Positions 23,188 through 32,185 are shown, counted from the stretch's first letter. The stretch is 64,000 nucleotides of DNA from Marinilabiliaceae bacterium JC017 (GCA_004296775.1 RHGE01000026.1:1-64000), one strand, 5' to 3'. A program made the numbers and translations. Notes: generated from the letters alone by a model not told the origin.

Positions 23188-24925
23188 AGAAAGCAAACGA
23201 TATAAGACATTTGAGAGCCTGTACATGAATAAAATGCAGGTCCGTTCCACCTTGATAGATAGCAATGTGCTCATAGGCGAAGTGGCCCGGGGTACCGGAA
23301 AAACTGAAGGCATCATCGGGCCGCGAGTGATCCGCGTATCCAACGCCATGCCCGGTGAACTCTCTTTTTTTATTCATGCCACCTATGTGGCTTTGCTTAC
23401 CAACATCATCCCGAACATCCGAGCCTTTTTCAACAAACCGGTCGGCGTAAATGGCGAACCTCTTTTGAAAGAAGGTGAAGACTATGTAATCGGGACGTCA
23501 CAGTTGCCCAAACATTTCAAGCAGCCCAGGTATCCAATTTCTTACCCCAAACACTCCATGGTAATGCGCGATGGGCATCAGTTTCAACTTGTCGCCTCCG
23601 ATCAACCAGATAGTGTAGCTGGGCGATCGGCGCAGCATGCCTTTATAGAGGAGATGAAACACAACAGCGGGGAGAAATTGAAAAGCCGCGTCTTTCCTGC
23701 GCTGCGTGGCACCAGCAAAGCCGCCAAAAACAACCATTACTATGAAGGTATAACGGGCGTTTCCGATACCGCCCGCGTGGATCTGGGCGAAGATGCCTGG
23801 TTCATCGACTATGAAAAGAACGTAAACGAAGAGCTTATTAACGAAATTGCCACCGTGGCCGAGCATGTGAACCGCGCCCAGGTGAAATTGCTGGAGGCGC
23901 AAGCACAGCTCAAGCAGGAAAAGAACCCCGGCTCCCTGGTGAAGCTCCAGAATGATATCCGAAAGTATCAGCATATTCTCGATCTGTGGCAACCCACCCT
24001 GCGCGTTATGCGTACCGCCTCCACCTACTTTATTCGTGCCAGCACCTTTGCCAATAAAGATGTGCTCGGCACCAAGTATTTCAAAACCCAGCGCGAGGTA
24101 CTGAGTGATGATGAGTTCCTATCCTCCATCTGTAACATTCGCCGCACCAAAGTGGTGGATATGTTCTTTGCCCATTACGACAGTAAAATACACGCCTTCT
24201 CCGATTCCTACATATACGACAGTATTCTAAGTTTCAACTTGAACGACACCTTTACGCTCGATGCCCAGTACCTGAAATACTACCGTCCGGATGCGCCGCT
24301 TTTATTAGGTTACGATCCCGGGCAATTCTCATCTATCATCGTAGCCCAGGAGCACCCGCGGCCAAAAGAGCTCCGTGCACTGAAAGAATTCTTTTGCTGG
24401 CCACCCAAAGACCAGGCGGATCTCGCCCGTGAGATTTACGAGTTCTTCGGCCCTCACCAGAAAAATAAAAAGATTGATCTTTATTACGACCGTGCCGGAA
24501 ACAAACGAAAAGAAGAGGCCGAGAAAATCACTACCGACGCCATGATACTAAAGCGAGAACTGGAATCCTACGGTTTTAAAGTATCGCTAAAAAACGAGAA
24601 GCAACGCACCATCTTTTACTACGAGCATTACAAGTTGCTCAAGATCCTGTTAGGTGAAAAATTACGCCACACCCCACGGATCCGCGTGTGTGAAAACGAA
24701 TGCAAAAACCTCAATTCAGCCATAAACCTCTCCCCTGTAAAGCGGGTAGAAGGAAAGATCGAATTGGATAAGAAAAGTGAGTTATTGCCCTATTACCTAC
24801 AGCCTGGTTTATCCACACAGTTACCATCTGCATTCACCTATCTGATTTTCGGTCTTTACAGCAAATATCTACCTTCAGAATTCGATAGCGTTCCATTAGA
24901 TTTGCCGGATAACGTTATCGCCTAA
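23177..24925 (+). CDS. terL: large terminase subunit (packaging ATPase and nuclease)
   Basis: 582 residues from the ATG at 23177, which overlaps the small subunit gene by 11 bases (a TTG at 23159 is the longer option). Walker A is GEVARGTGKTEG near residue 35, and the Walker B strand with its acidic pair is SAQHAFIEE near 153. The RNase H-like nuclease begins at LLLGYDPGQFSSIIVAQ near 374 and DLYYDRAGNKRK near 436. It drives DNA into the prohead and cuts the concatemer. Part of its Walker B region has a degenerate copy at the end of the gene at 13468. Confidence 0.9.
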   Translation: MQNKESKRYKTFESLYMNKMQVRSTLIDSNVLIGEVARGTGKTEGIIGPRVIRVSNAMPGELSFFIHATYVALLTNIIPNIRAFFNKPVGVNGEPLLKEGEDYVIGTSQLPKHFKQPRYPISYPKHSMVMRDGHQFQLVASDQPDSVAGRSAQHAFIEEMKHNSGEKLKSRVFPALRGTSKAAKNNHYYEGITGVSDTARVDLGEDAWFIDYEKNVNEELINEIATVAEHVNRAQVKLLEAQAQLKQEKNPGSLVKLQNDIRKYQHILDLWQPTLRVMRTASTYFIRASTFANKDVLGTKYFKTQREVLSDDEFLSSICNIRRTKVVDMFFAHYDSKIHAFSDSYIYDSILSFNLNDTFTLDAQYLKYYRPDAPLLLGYDPGQFSSIIVAQEHPRPKELRALKEFFCWPPKDQADLAREIYEFFGPHQKNKKIDLYYDRAGNKRKEEAEKITTDAMILKRELESYGFKVSLKNEKQRTIFYYEHYKLLKILLGEKLRHTPRIRVCENECKNLNSAINLSPVKRVEGKIELDKKSELLPYYLQPGLSTQLPSAFTYLIFGLYSKYLPSEFDSVPLDLPDNVIA

Positions 24926-25285
24926 AAAATCATGATCAAACCACAATAATGTATTCAAGAGGGGTAATAATCGGCCCTTTTGATATTGTAAAAAATATCA
25001 AAAACCACATCCACAAGGTGTTGATGTTTGGAAACGGCGTTTTTTGCTCGATTGCCTTCTACTATTGTAGGCGAACCGCTAAGTTCTATAGCTGCGTTGC
25101 AGGGTGCTTTTTGGCTGGAAATATGATGAAACGCGCATTCTGCCTGCAATTGGCGTGGTGGTGCGGGTCAAGCTGTCTGCACCTCGACCAATTGGAATAA
25201 ATTCTGCCACAAATGAAATTCTGTTGTGCATTGCAGTAGGGGGATTGTCCTTTCTCCCCTACTTCCTTCCCCCCTTCTTTGTACC
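24926..25285. other. 360-bp gap with a perfect inverted repeat
   Basis: Between the terminase and the next gene I see no trustworthy gene. Two short overlapping open frames exist (24949-25200 and 25104-25289) but neither has a product I recognise. A perfect inverted repeat, TTTTGATATT (24978-24987) and AATATCAAAA (24994-25003), lies near the left end, and a second palindrome, AGTAGGGG / CCCCTACT, encloses the GTCCTTT motif near 25236-25264. The gap may be the remnant of a decayed small gene. Confidence 0.45.
25245..25285 (+). promoter_or_regulatory. GTCCTTT late-gene motif, copy 3
   Basis: TTGTCCTTTCTCCCC, then CCTTCTTTGTACC running directly into the ATG at 25286. Spacing from GTCC to ATG is about 40 bases, the same as in copy 4 at 32747, where the end reads CCTTCTTTGTAGC-ATG. 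Confidence 0.5.
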
Positions 25286-25606
25286 ATGAAACCTATAAAA
25301 GTTATCGATGCCATTCGATTGGCAAAGGAGATAAGTAAGGTTCCGGATGGACGGTTTACCATTAGCTTCTTTCCTTATAACCGCACAAAGGGGAAAGCCA
25401 GCGCAACACTTCGAACAATCCAGGGATGTAAGGTGCGTGCACAACTATCCCGTGAACGTTTCTCCATTGATGGCGATAACTTCTTCTTATTTGAAGATAA
25501 GGAGGGAAACCCCAAGACCTGTTACCAGGCATTAATACGGTTCATGGGTTTTCCGGATGACAACTACCAACCACGAAAAATATTATTCCATGGAGATACA
25601 GAGTAA
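25286..25606 (+). CDS. hypothetical protein, 106 residues
   Basis: Not recognised. The ATG at 25286 directly follows the late motif. The protein is a basic alpha/beta type (IKVIDAIRLAKEISKV near the start, then FTISFFPYNRTKGKASATL). It is found between the terminase and portal and overlaps the portal gene. Confidence 0.6.
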   Translation: MKPIKVIDAIRLAKEISKVPDGRFTISFFPYNRTKGKASATLRTIQGCKVRAQLSRERFSIDGDNFFLFEDKEGNPKTCYQALIRFMGFPDDNYQPRKILFHGDTE

Positions 25607-27038
25607 TGGACTTTTAGGGTATGTGAAGGATGGTACCGATGTGTTCACCTTCCAGATGGGCACCAGGGCCGCCACCGGTGAGATTGACATGGATCAGTTT
25701 GCCGGGATCCCCTTACCACTGGTGTTGAACGTAGATGGGTATAAGGTACTTATCATGGGTAAGAACAATACCTTACCCGATGAGATTGAAGCCGTAATTG
25801 GTGGTAACCGGTTATTGCCTGAGCTGCTTGGTAAGCGGGTGCAACTGTTATTTGGAGAGGGTTTACATATATATAAAGTAAAGCATAATGGGAAAAAGGT
25901 TGAACGCGAATGGGTAGAGCAGCAACAGATCACCGACTGGTTGGAGAGTTGGCAAGCATCAGGCCTGCAGGATAGTGCTTCGGATGTTGCTCTTAAATAT
26001 ATTGTGGATTACTACCATCAGGAAACATTCTTCCCTCGCTGGCGTTTCCGTAAATCAAGGCGGATTAACGGCATGTTACCCGTTGTAGGTTTGGAACATG
26101 TTCCCCTTAAAAGAAGCCGCCTGGCATCCGATAAGGATATTGACATCTTTAGCGATTACTACGAAGACCGCGATTTCCAATATGTTCTGGTAGGCAACTG
26201 GGCGCATGGTACCGAAAAGAACTTCCTGGTGTATAATCGCCTGGATACTTCCGATCCTCTTAAATATTCTTCTGCCATCTCAATACACCGGAATCCTGCA
26301 TTAGGCAAGGTATATGGGCAGAATAAATTTTATGAAGGCATAAAACAATGGTTGGTGGGCATGAATAAGACACCCCGTTTTATCAACTCCTTTCTGGAGA
26401 ATTCTCTGTCGGCTAAAGTCCATGTAATTATTCCGGATGCCTGGCTGAAGTCGAAGCGGCGCATGCTCGAGGCTTATTGTGAAAAGAATAAGGAACTGGC
26501 TGCTGAAAAAAAAGAACTCATTAAAGTGAATGGTATCGATGTGGGGACCGATTATTACGAACACCTTCTAACCAAATATGTATCTGGAGAGTTGAAAAAA
26601 TTATCTAATTTCTTGTCCGGAGCCGATAACCAGGGGAAACTCTATTCATCTTACAGTTTCAAGACCTCAGAAAAAGCAGAAGAACGTTGGCAAATTGAAC
26701 CCATCGATCTGAAATATAAAGAGTATATCGAGGCCCTTACCAGCTACGATAAACGCGCCGATGCAGTGGTTCTTTCTGCCCTGGGCATGGATGCCTCTAT
26801 CTCGAATATCAGTAAAGACGGCGTAATCAGTAAATCAGGATCCGATCTTTATTACAACTATGTAATCTACCTGCATAACCTAACCATTCCTGAGCAGGTA
26901 TGTACCGAACCTTTTAACTGGGCGTTGCGCATCAACTTCCCGGAACTGTACCGACAAGGGTACCGCATAGGTTTTTACCGCAATATTCCTTCACGTCAGG
27001 AGGAAGTTTCAACCGATGACCGTTTACAAAATAAATAA
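25557..27038 (+). CDS. portal protein (probable)
   Basis: 493 residues, of typical length for a portal. It has the portal-like order of an N-terminal mixed domain, then segments ending in LFGEGLHIY and a long helical region around residues 275-345. It follows the terminase and precedes connector genes, which fits the portal, the ring through which DNA enters the head. A second ATG at 25590 would shorten the overlap with the gene before. No portal signature short enough to see by eye exists, so the call is by size, order and composition. Confidence 0.7.
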   Translation: MTTTNHEKYYSMEIQSNGLLGYVKDGTDVFTFQMGTRAATGEIDMDQFAGIPLPLVLNVDGYKVLIMGKNNTLPDEIEAVIGGNRLLPELLGKRVQLLFGEGLHIYKVKHNGKKVEREWVEQQQITDWLESWQASGLQDSASDVALKYIVDYYHQETFFPRWRFRKSRRINGMLPVVGLEHVPLKRSRLASDKDIDIFSDYYEDRDFQYVLVGNWAHGTEKNFLVYNRLDTSDPLKYSSAISIHRNPALGKVYGQNKFYEGIKQWLVGMNKTPRFINSFLENSLSAKVHVIIPDAWLKSKRRMLEAYCEKNKELAAEKKELIKVNGIDVGTDYYEHLLTKYVSGELKKLSNFLSGADNQGKLYSSYSFKTSEKAEERWQIEPIDLKYKEYIEALTSYDKRADAVVLSALGMDASISNISKDGVISKSGSDLYYNYVIYLHNLTIPEQVCTEPFNWALRINFPELYRQGYRIGFYRNIPSRQEEVSTDDRLQNK

Positions 27039-27040
27039 CC

Positions 27041-27931
27041 ATGGACTTTTTTAACGACATAGATGATTTTAGGAAATACATCCAGATCCCCGCCTCGGTT
27101 CAGGTGGTTGCATTAGCATCCCCTTTTCGGCCGGCGATGCGGAAAGTGCAGAATATAATTGGCAAAGCCACTTACCTGCAACTGAAAAACCATTTTGATA
27201 CCCCACCTGCCGAACCGGATCCGGTGTTGGATGAAGCTGTTGACTACATCCAGGCGGCACTGGCTAACCTGACCAATATCGATTACTTCAAGTTGCAGGC
27301 CGCTGAACGCAACGCCTCTGAGGGTAAGTTATACAAGTACCAGGAAGACCAGGCGATCGATATCAATATCCGCAATGTATGGACGGAAATGGATAACCTC
27401 CTGGAGTTAATGGAGAACGACACCACCAAATTTGCCAGTTTCGCCGAGTCTGATGCCTACAAAGAGCGTGAAAACCTGATTTTTAAAAACGCCCGGGATT
27501 TCGATAAGTATTTCGGGATCGATCAAAGTGCGTATTTTTTCATGCGTGCCACCTACCTCCAGAAAGAAGTAATTGTGGATGTATTGCAAAAACGCGGGGT
27601 CGAAGTTGCCACGGTGGACCAGGATCCGAAATACGAATACGCCGTTAAAAAAGCCCTGGCATACGAAGTAATGGCGCAAGCTTCCCGCCGTTTCGAATAC
27701 CCAGAATTGCCGGCCAGTATCCGGCAGGACCTCTCCGATGAAATGCGCCGCCGGGTGTATAAGTCATCCCAGGAAACATTTATTAAGGAAACCCTATTCC
27801 AGGAGCTGCACAACAAGGCTATGACATATATGCTCGATGTGGAAGCTTATATCCAGAAATCCAAATCGGGGGCCTACTCTGCACCCGAAGAAGTAAACAG
27901 CGAAGACAATAAATTCTTTTTTACGACATGA
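27041..27931 (+). CDS. head-tail connector candidate
   Basis: 296 residues, mainly helical, starting 2 bases after the portal stop and overlapping the next gene by 4 bases. Not recognised by motif. Order suggests an adaptor or completion protein at the portal-tail interface. Confidence 0.5.
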   Translation: MDFFNDIDDFRKYIQIPASVQVVALASPFRPAMRKVQNIIGKATYLQLKNHFDTPPAEPDPVLDEAVDYIQAALANLTNIDYFKLQAAERNASEGKLYKYQEDQAIDINIRNVWTEMDNLLELMENDTTKFASFAESDAYKERENLIFKNARDFDKYFGIDQSAYFFMRATYLQKEVIVDVLQKRGVEVATVDQDPKYEYAVKKALAYEVMAQASRRFEYPELPASIRQDLSDEMRRRVYKSSQETFIKETLFQELHNKAMTYMLDVEAYIQKSKSGAYSAPEEVNSEDNKFFFTT

Positions 27932-28923
27932 CCGAGATTGTATTAAAAGACAAGTCCTACTTTTTACCTGAAAAATGGGACGAACTGACGCCGGATCAGT
28001 TCATTTTCCTTCTGGATCTCCTGAACGAATACACACAAGGAAAGCGCGAGGCCCGGTCGGTAGGGATTAATTTCGGTATGTATGTGCTGGGGATAAAGAA
28101 GCCACGCTGGATCACCAGCCAACAGCAAGAATTGTTTTATGAAAATATCGCCTGGTTAGGTGAGAAAACTGCCTTTTGGTGGAAAGTGGTCTACCAAAAT
28201 CGGGATGCGCTTAATAACATCGACCCTGGGCTACGGAAAAAACTAAAAAGAACCTTACCGGAAGATCTTCCCAACACCCCGGAAGTGCGTGTATTGCGCC
28301 GCGAAAAGAAATGGCTGGAACCTGATTTCAACTTCTCCAGTAACATTATACCTACCCTGAAATTATCTCGCGCATGGGCTTCCTGCCGGGGGTATCGTTT
28401 TTCCGTGGAAGATGATTTGTTAAGCTCCTCGTTAACGGCCGGGCAATTTTCCGATGCCATGACCATTGCCGGGCAATATGCTACCGGCAAAAATAGCGAG
28501 CTTCTTAACCTGTTATGCTCTATTCTATATTCCGGCGCTAATTACTCCTTTGAAAAAGCAAAGAACAAAGCCCCTGAATTCTGCCTGGTGAAAGAGCATA
28601 TAAAACAAGCTGTCTTTATCAATTTCGAAGGGATAAAGGCTTTCTTGACAACCAAAACCAAGTTTGCAATCCTTTTTCGGCAATCGGATGAAAAGGCTCC
28701 GAAAATTACAGTAGGTTTTAATAATACGATCTATACATTGTCGAAAAACGGCTATGGTGACACCGAAAAACTGATGCAATTAAACCTCGTAACCTTCCTG
28801 GATTTAATGCTTAAAGAACTTATCGACGCCGTGAGGAGCATGAAAGACATTGAAATGGATCTGGATAAGATCTTGAAAAATACAGGCCTCACCTTACAAC
28901 AACTACAACTTATTGCACCATGA
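27928..28923 (+). CDS. hypothetical structural protein, 331 residues
   Basis: Not recognised. It begins with a short strand (IVLKDKSYFLPEKWDELTPD) and helices around LLDLLNEYTQ, is followed by basic linkers, and ends in a helical LQQLQLIAP. It is coupled by ATGA overlaps to the genes on both sides, so it belongs to the head-tail assembly operon. Confidence 0.5.
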   Translation: MTEIVLKDKSYFLPEKWDELTPDQFIFLLDLLNEYTQGKREARSVGINFGMYVLGIKKPRWITSQQQELFYENIAWLGEKTAFWWKVVYQNRDALNNIDPGLRKKLKRTLPEDLPNTPEVRVLRREKKWLEPDFNFSSNIIPTLKLSRAWASCRGYRFSVEDDLLSSSLTAGQFSDAMTIAGQYATGKNSELLNLLCSILYSGANYSFEKAKNKAPEFCLVKEHIKQAVFINFEGIKAFLTTKTKFAILFRQSDEKAPKITVGFNNTIYTLSKNGYGDTEKLMQLNLVTFLDLMLKELIDAVRSMKDIEMDLDKILKNTGLTLQQLQLIAP

Positions 28924-29474
28924 ATGAACAACTGATAATCGACCTGATTACCTATTTTGGTAAGTTTCCAACCCGGGAGGCGGTATTGAATCTTTTCAAT
29001 CGCTCCAATTCCAATTTCCCGGGATATGAACCACTGAAAACTGCCGTTGCCGGCATGGATCCACACTCCCTTTTGCCTGGCATAACCGGGTTTGTGGTAG
29101 GTGTTAATGAGGAAGTGATTAAGAAGCATATAAGCGGGTTTAAAGGTATTTATCTCTTTATCGATTACGGCAGCATAAATATCGAACGCGACGAACTACA
29201 GAGAGAAAACGGAGCATTTAACCTGGCTGCCACCCTGGCCTATCCTTACAATCCAAACGAGCACGACTCCATTGAAGCGATATTGCTGGCGCAACAGACT
29301 TTGGAGCTATTAAGGAGCATCAGAAAACGCATGTTGGACGATCAACGATGTGGTGTACCCTGGCTGAAAGACATCACTTTTCCGCAGGAAATTTCCCCCT
29401 GGTATTCACGGGAGTTGCATAATTCTACCGGATGGACAATGGTATTTCAAAAAAAAGGAATTGAATTGGTGTAG
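28920..29474 (+). CDS. hypothetical neck or tail completion protein, 184 residues
   Basis: Not recognised. It has a central FKGIYLFIDYGSINIERDE strand region and a helical stretch LLAQQTLELLRSIRKRM. It is the last gene of the head-connector operon before a strong terminator. The role is inferred from order. Confidence 0.5.
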   Translation: MNEQLIIDLITYFGKFPTREAVLNLFNRSNSNFPGYEPLKTAVAGMDPHSLLPGITGFVVGVNEEVIKKHISGFKGIYLFIDYGSINIERDELQRENGAFNLAATLAYPYNPNEHDSIEAILLAQQTLELLRSIRKRMLDDQRCGVPWLKDITFPQEISPWYSRELHNSTGWTMVFQKKGIELV

Positions 29475-29488
29475 GTTTATTATTCAAA

Positions 29489-29524
29489 AAAAGCCCCGCA
29501 AACCAAGTGTTTGCGGGGCTTTTG
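29489..29524. terminator. strong terminator after the connector operon
   Basis: AAGCCCCGCAAA / TTTGCGGGGCTT with a 7-nt loop and A and T runs on both sides. It ends the head operon and isolates the accessory cassette that follows. Confidence 0.9.
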
Positions 29525-29586
29525 ATTTAAGTAAGACTTAAATCATTTCGCTCTACAAAAATAATAGAAAAAAAGATAAAAATATG

Positions 29587-29627
29587 TAGCTACAAAGTAG
29601 CTAATTTTAAAAAGAGTTGTATATTTG
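29587..29627 (+). promoter_or_regulatory. promoter with palindromic operator for the accessory cassette
   Basis: Perfect palindrome TAGCTAC-AAA-GTAGCTA (29587-29603), followed by a TATATTTG box (29620-29627) of the -7 type. The right arm of the palindrome falls where the -33 element would be, so a bound protein should block transcription. Confidence 0.6.
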
Positions 29628-29650
29628 TAATGCCATAAGGCATAAAACAA

Positions 29651-29668
29651 TTAAATCATTTCGCGATG
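29651..29668 (+). repeat. repeated 18-nt leader ending in a start codon
   Basis: TTAAATCATTTCGCGATG is identical at 29651-29668 and 30476-30493, in both cases with the final ATG used as start codon. A third, shorter copy (CTTAAATCATTTCGC) lies at 29537-29551 just after the terminator, without a gene. The copies suggest that gene units were inserted at, or duplicated from, this leader. Confidence 0.7.
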
Positions 29669-29998
29669 AATTACACAGTTAAAAATCAAAAACACGATCA
29701 AGACAATATTAATTTCATTGATGTTGTTGATGTTAAAAACGAAATGCCTTCATTCTTAGATTACAATGAAGTATTAGCCTATTCTATAGAGATAGGGTAT
29801 ATTGAAAGTGAAAAAAATATTAAAAGCCTATGTGACGGAGGAGATCATGTGCAGCCGTATTTCAGTTCTGAAAACGCGACTTATGAATGTGAAACGTATG
29901 TTGAAAATACTCCATTCTGGACTTATGACGAAGATGGTAATGAAATCAGAAAGACATTAGATTTTGATACCGAAATTGACACATACGAATTATTCTAA
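29666..29998 (+). CDS. acidic accessory protein, 110 residues
   Basis: Not recognised. It is very acidic (ends DFDTEIDTYELF), a profile shared by DNA-mimic and anti-defence proteins, but that is only a resemblance. It has its own promoter and operator upstream and a terminator downstream. Confidence 0.6.
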   Translation: MNYTVKNQKHDQDNINFIDVVDVKNEMPSFLDYNEVLAYSIEIGYIESEKNIKSLCDGGDHVQPYFSSENATYECETYVENTPFWTYDEDGNEIRKTLDFDTEIDTYELF

Positions 29999-30009
29999 AT
30001 AAATAAAAT

Positions 30010-30030
30010 ACCCCTCTTCGGAGGGGTTAA
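30010..30030 (+). terminator. short terminator inside the accessory cassette
   Basis: ACCCCTC-TTCG-GAGGGGT followed by TAAAAT: a stable tetraloop hairpin with a poor T tail, 11 bases after a stop codon. Confidence 0.6.
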
Positions 30031-30040
30031 AATATAAAAT

Positions 30041-30466
30041 ATGAGAATATTAGGCAGAGTAGAGTTTACAGACGAAGAAGAAAAAAACTTCTTCTACGAA
30101 AAGGCCAAAGAACTTGGCTATAGCTCCTTTAAGGATTTCGCTATAGCGGCCATGAAAAAAGAAATAGAGAACAGTAATTACACTGTCTCTAAACTGAACG
30201 AAATAGCCGAAATTGCGGCTGACCTGGAAACGGTTCTTGGTTACGAAATCGAGAATGATGAAGTTTCCAAAGAAATAGAACAGGCGCAAAAAGTTGCGCA
30301 GTTAATTTATAATCTCGCTGTGCATACCGACATTATGGTAAACGACAAAAGCAACCAGGTTTTTGTCGATGATCCGGCAGATTTGGAACCGGAAGAGGAG
30401 CCATATTGGCGCAATAAACATGCGCTATTGCACGGTTTTGATATTAGTAAATATTTAAACTTATAA
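30041..30466 (+). CDS. accessory protein, 141 residues
   Basis: Not recognised. The first 45 residues (VEFTDEEEKNFFYEKAKELGYSSFKDFAIAAM) read like a ribbon-helix-helix or similar small helical domain. The rest is acidic and helical. It is the second gene of the AT-rich cassette. Confidence 0.55.
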   Translation: MRILGRVEFTDEEEKNFFYEKAKELGYSSFKDFAIAAMKKEIENSNYTVSKLNEIAEIAADLETVLGYEIENDEVSKEIEQAQKVAQLIYNLAVHTDIMVNDKSNQVFVDDPADLEPEEEPYWRNKHALLHGFDISKYLNL

Positions 30467-30490
30467 TTCAAACACTTAAATCATTTCGCG

Positions 30491-31153
30491 ATGTTATCAG
30501 AATACCTAACAACCAGAGAAAATAATTTCTTAGTTAAATCTAAGAAGAACGAAAAACTTATTGCTTATTTCCGCCCCGATGGGGAGTTAATAAGATGGGC
30601 AGATGAAGAGGAATGGAATTGGGCGAATGATGTCTGGGATAGTCCAATGTTTGTAAAAGACTTCGATTTCCCCGAAATGAAATCATACAGGAAAGGAATT
30701 TTGGCCGAATCTAAGGCCAAATTGGTTGGGGAAATTGCCAAAATGTGCAATTGCAATGTAATGTTACAGGACATTACAAATGCTGTTAACTCCTTCGAAG
30801 AGGAGGAGCTAATCGGAAATGAAGTTAATGTAAAACTAATTTCTAACCCGCAAGAATTTGCGGAAGCAATAACATTCGACGACTACCTGTGTGGCAACTA
30901 TTACAATGGAACGCGTTTTGCAGAAAGATCGAAAGTACTATTTAAAACGCCCGACGTAAAAACTGGGATTAACAAAAATCACGATTGGGGCGATGCAGCT
31001 GGCAGATCGTGTAATGAAGAAGAAAAAATAACCCCAGATTTTCAGTTAAAAAGCCAGGCTATTATAGCCGCAAGACGGCGGAACGAAGACGAAACTAATG
31101 TGAATTATCATCCTTTTGTAATTATTTATAATCCCTTGGATAAAATAGGATGA
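30491..31153 (+). CDS. accessory protein, 220 residues
   Basis: Not recognised. It starts at the repeated leader and overlaps the next gene (ATGA). It contains KMCNCNVMLQDITNAVNSF in the middle and IIAARRRNEDETNVNYHPFV near the end, with no transmembrane segment. The tight link with the gene at 31150 suggests that the two act together. Confidence 0.55.
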   Translation: MLSEYLTTRENNFLVKSKKNEKLIAYFRPDGELIRWADEEEWNWANDVWDSPMFVKDFDFPEMKSYRKGILAESKAKLVGEIAKMCNCNVMLQDITNAVNSFEEEELIGNEVNVKLISNPQEFAEAITFDDYLCGNYYNGTRFAERSKVLFKTPDVKTGINKNHDWGDAAGRSCNEEEKITPDFQLKSQAIIAARRRNEDETNVNYHPFVIIYNPLDKIG

Positions 31154-31785
31154 TAGTACATTCAATGATCGAAGCTGAATTTCAAAAGGAGATTCAGCTT
31201 GATTTTTTAGATGCTTTTCGTTTTTCTGATAGGAAGGATCAGTGGTTTCGGCGGCAGATAATAAAGTCGCGGCAGTTTCCGGTGCGGCGGTGTTTGCCTT
31301 ATACTTCGCCGCGGAAGAATAAGTGGTTGATACTTTTCGAAGCTCGGAGTAAGAAGGAGCATGGGGATATGAGCCGGATTAATTTTGTTTGCTATGTTGA
31401 TTCGCCTCATGGGTATTATGCCTTTATGCCCAGTTTCATGAATGAGATTTTTCACCTGGTTATTTATCCGCCTCATTTTTTTAGCCGGTTTTCACTTCGG
31501 TGCGGGGTTAACCTTACCGGGGTGAAGTTGATGACTTATTTCTTCGAGCGAAATTGCTCGTATGTGTATGATTTGAAAAATAAGCGGATTTCTGAGGATG
31601 CTTATGAGCAGGAGGTGTATGGATCCACCCTGGACGGTGTGGCCCTGGGGATTGCTACGGAATTGGATAATATCCTGTTCAGGACCTTCATTACCTATGA
31701 GATGACGAAGGGGGAGCAGGTTGAAAAGTTCGCTAATAATGAGCAGATTAGAAAGGAGATTCATGAAGGGGAGAAAAAAAAATAA
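31150..31785 (+). CDS. accessory protein, 211 residues, coupled to the gene before
   Basis: Not recognised. The N-terminal part is basic; the central part has YPPHFFSRFSLRCG followed by LMTYFFERNCSYVYDL, and the C-terminus is charged. The HFF.R....G and FFERN pattern resembles uncharacterised Bacteroidota proteins I have seen, but no function can be attached. The DNA is rich in repeated CGG and AAG codons compared with its AT-rich partner. Confidence 0.55.
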   Translation: MIVHSMIEAEFQKEIQLDFLDAFRFSDRKDQWFRRQIIKSRQFPVRRCLPYTSPRKNKWLILFEARSKKEHGDMSRINFVCYVDSPHGYYAFMPSFMNEIFHLVIYPPHFFSRFSLRCGVNLTGVKLMTYFFERNCSYVYDLKNKRISEDAYEQEVYGSTLDGVALGIATELDNILFRTFITYEMTKGEQVEKFANNEQIRKEIHEGEKKK

Positions 31786-31797
31786 AAAAAACTGCTT

Positions 31798-31834
31798 AAT
31801 TTATTTGACGGTAACGTCAAATAAATTATATTTG
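31798..31834 (+). promoter_or_regulatory. promoter fully overlapped by a 30-bp palindromic operator
   Basis: Perfect inverted repeat with 13-nt arms (31798-31810 and 31815-31827, core TTGACG-GTAA-CGTCAA). It contains a TTTG -33 box at 31804-31807, spaced 19 bases from a TATATTTG -7 box at 31827-31834. Spacing and boxes match the Bacteroidota promoter, and the palindrome covers the space between them, so this is a tightly regulated promoter for the gene at 31904. Confidence 0.75.
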
Positions 31835-31903
31835 TACCAGAGTTAATCAATTAAATAAAACCTAAAACAGAAACGCAACTGGATAAAATAGCGGTTAGAA
31901 ATC

Positions 31904-32185
31904 ATGACAACTTTCACAATTTCAAATTCAGTAAGCTTTGCAAAAAAAACTACTGCTAACGTATTTTCTTTTATCGAAAAAAGAGGAAACAAGTATCGTA
32001 TCTCAGGGTTGAAAATTTCAACTCTAAAAGAAGTTTTTTCAAAGGGTTATGCCGTTAAAACGGTTAAAGAAATGCAAGAGCTTGGGTTATTTAACAAGCA
32101 CGCTGTTTGCGATGGAAGGAAATTTGTTTGGAGTTTAACCAAACGGATTCTTGATCAAAAAATTGATGTAATACCTGTAAGATAA
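31904..32185 (+). CDS. small protein under palindrome control, 93 residues
   Basis: Not recognised. Basic and helical, with TTANVFSFIEKRGNKYRISGL and LKEVFSKGYAVKTVKEMQEL. It could be DNA-binding. It stands directly behind the 31798 operator and overlaps the next start by one base (TAATG). Confidence 0.55.
   Translation: MTTFTISNSVSFAKKTTANVFSFIEKRGNKYRISGLKISTLKEVFSKGYAVKTVKEMQELGLFNKHAVCDGRKFVWSLTKRILDQKIDVIPVR

Noticed and set aside
24949-25289. Two overlapping short open frames between terminase and the next gene
   Set aside because: Neither product is recognisable, they conflict with each other, and inverted repeats lie within them. Reported as a gap only.
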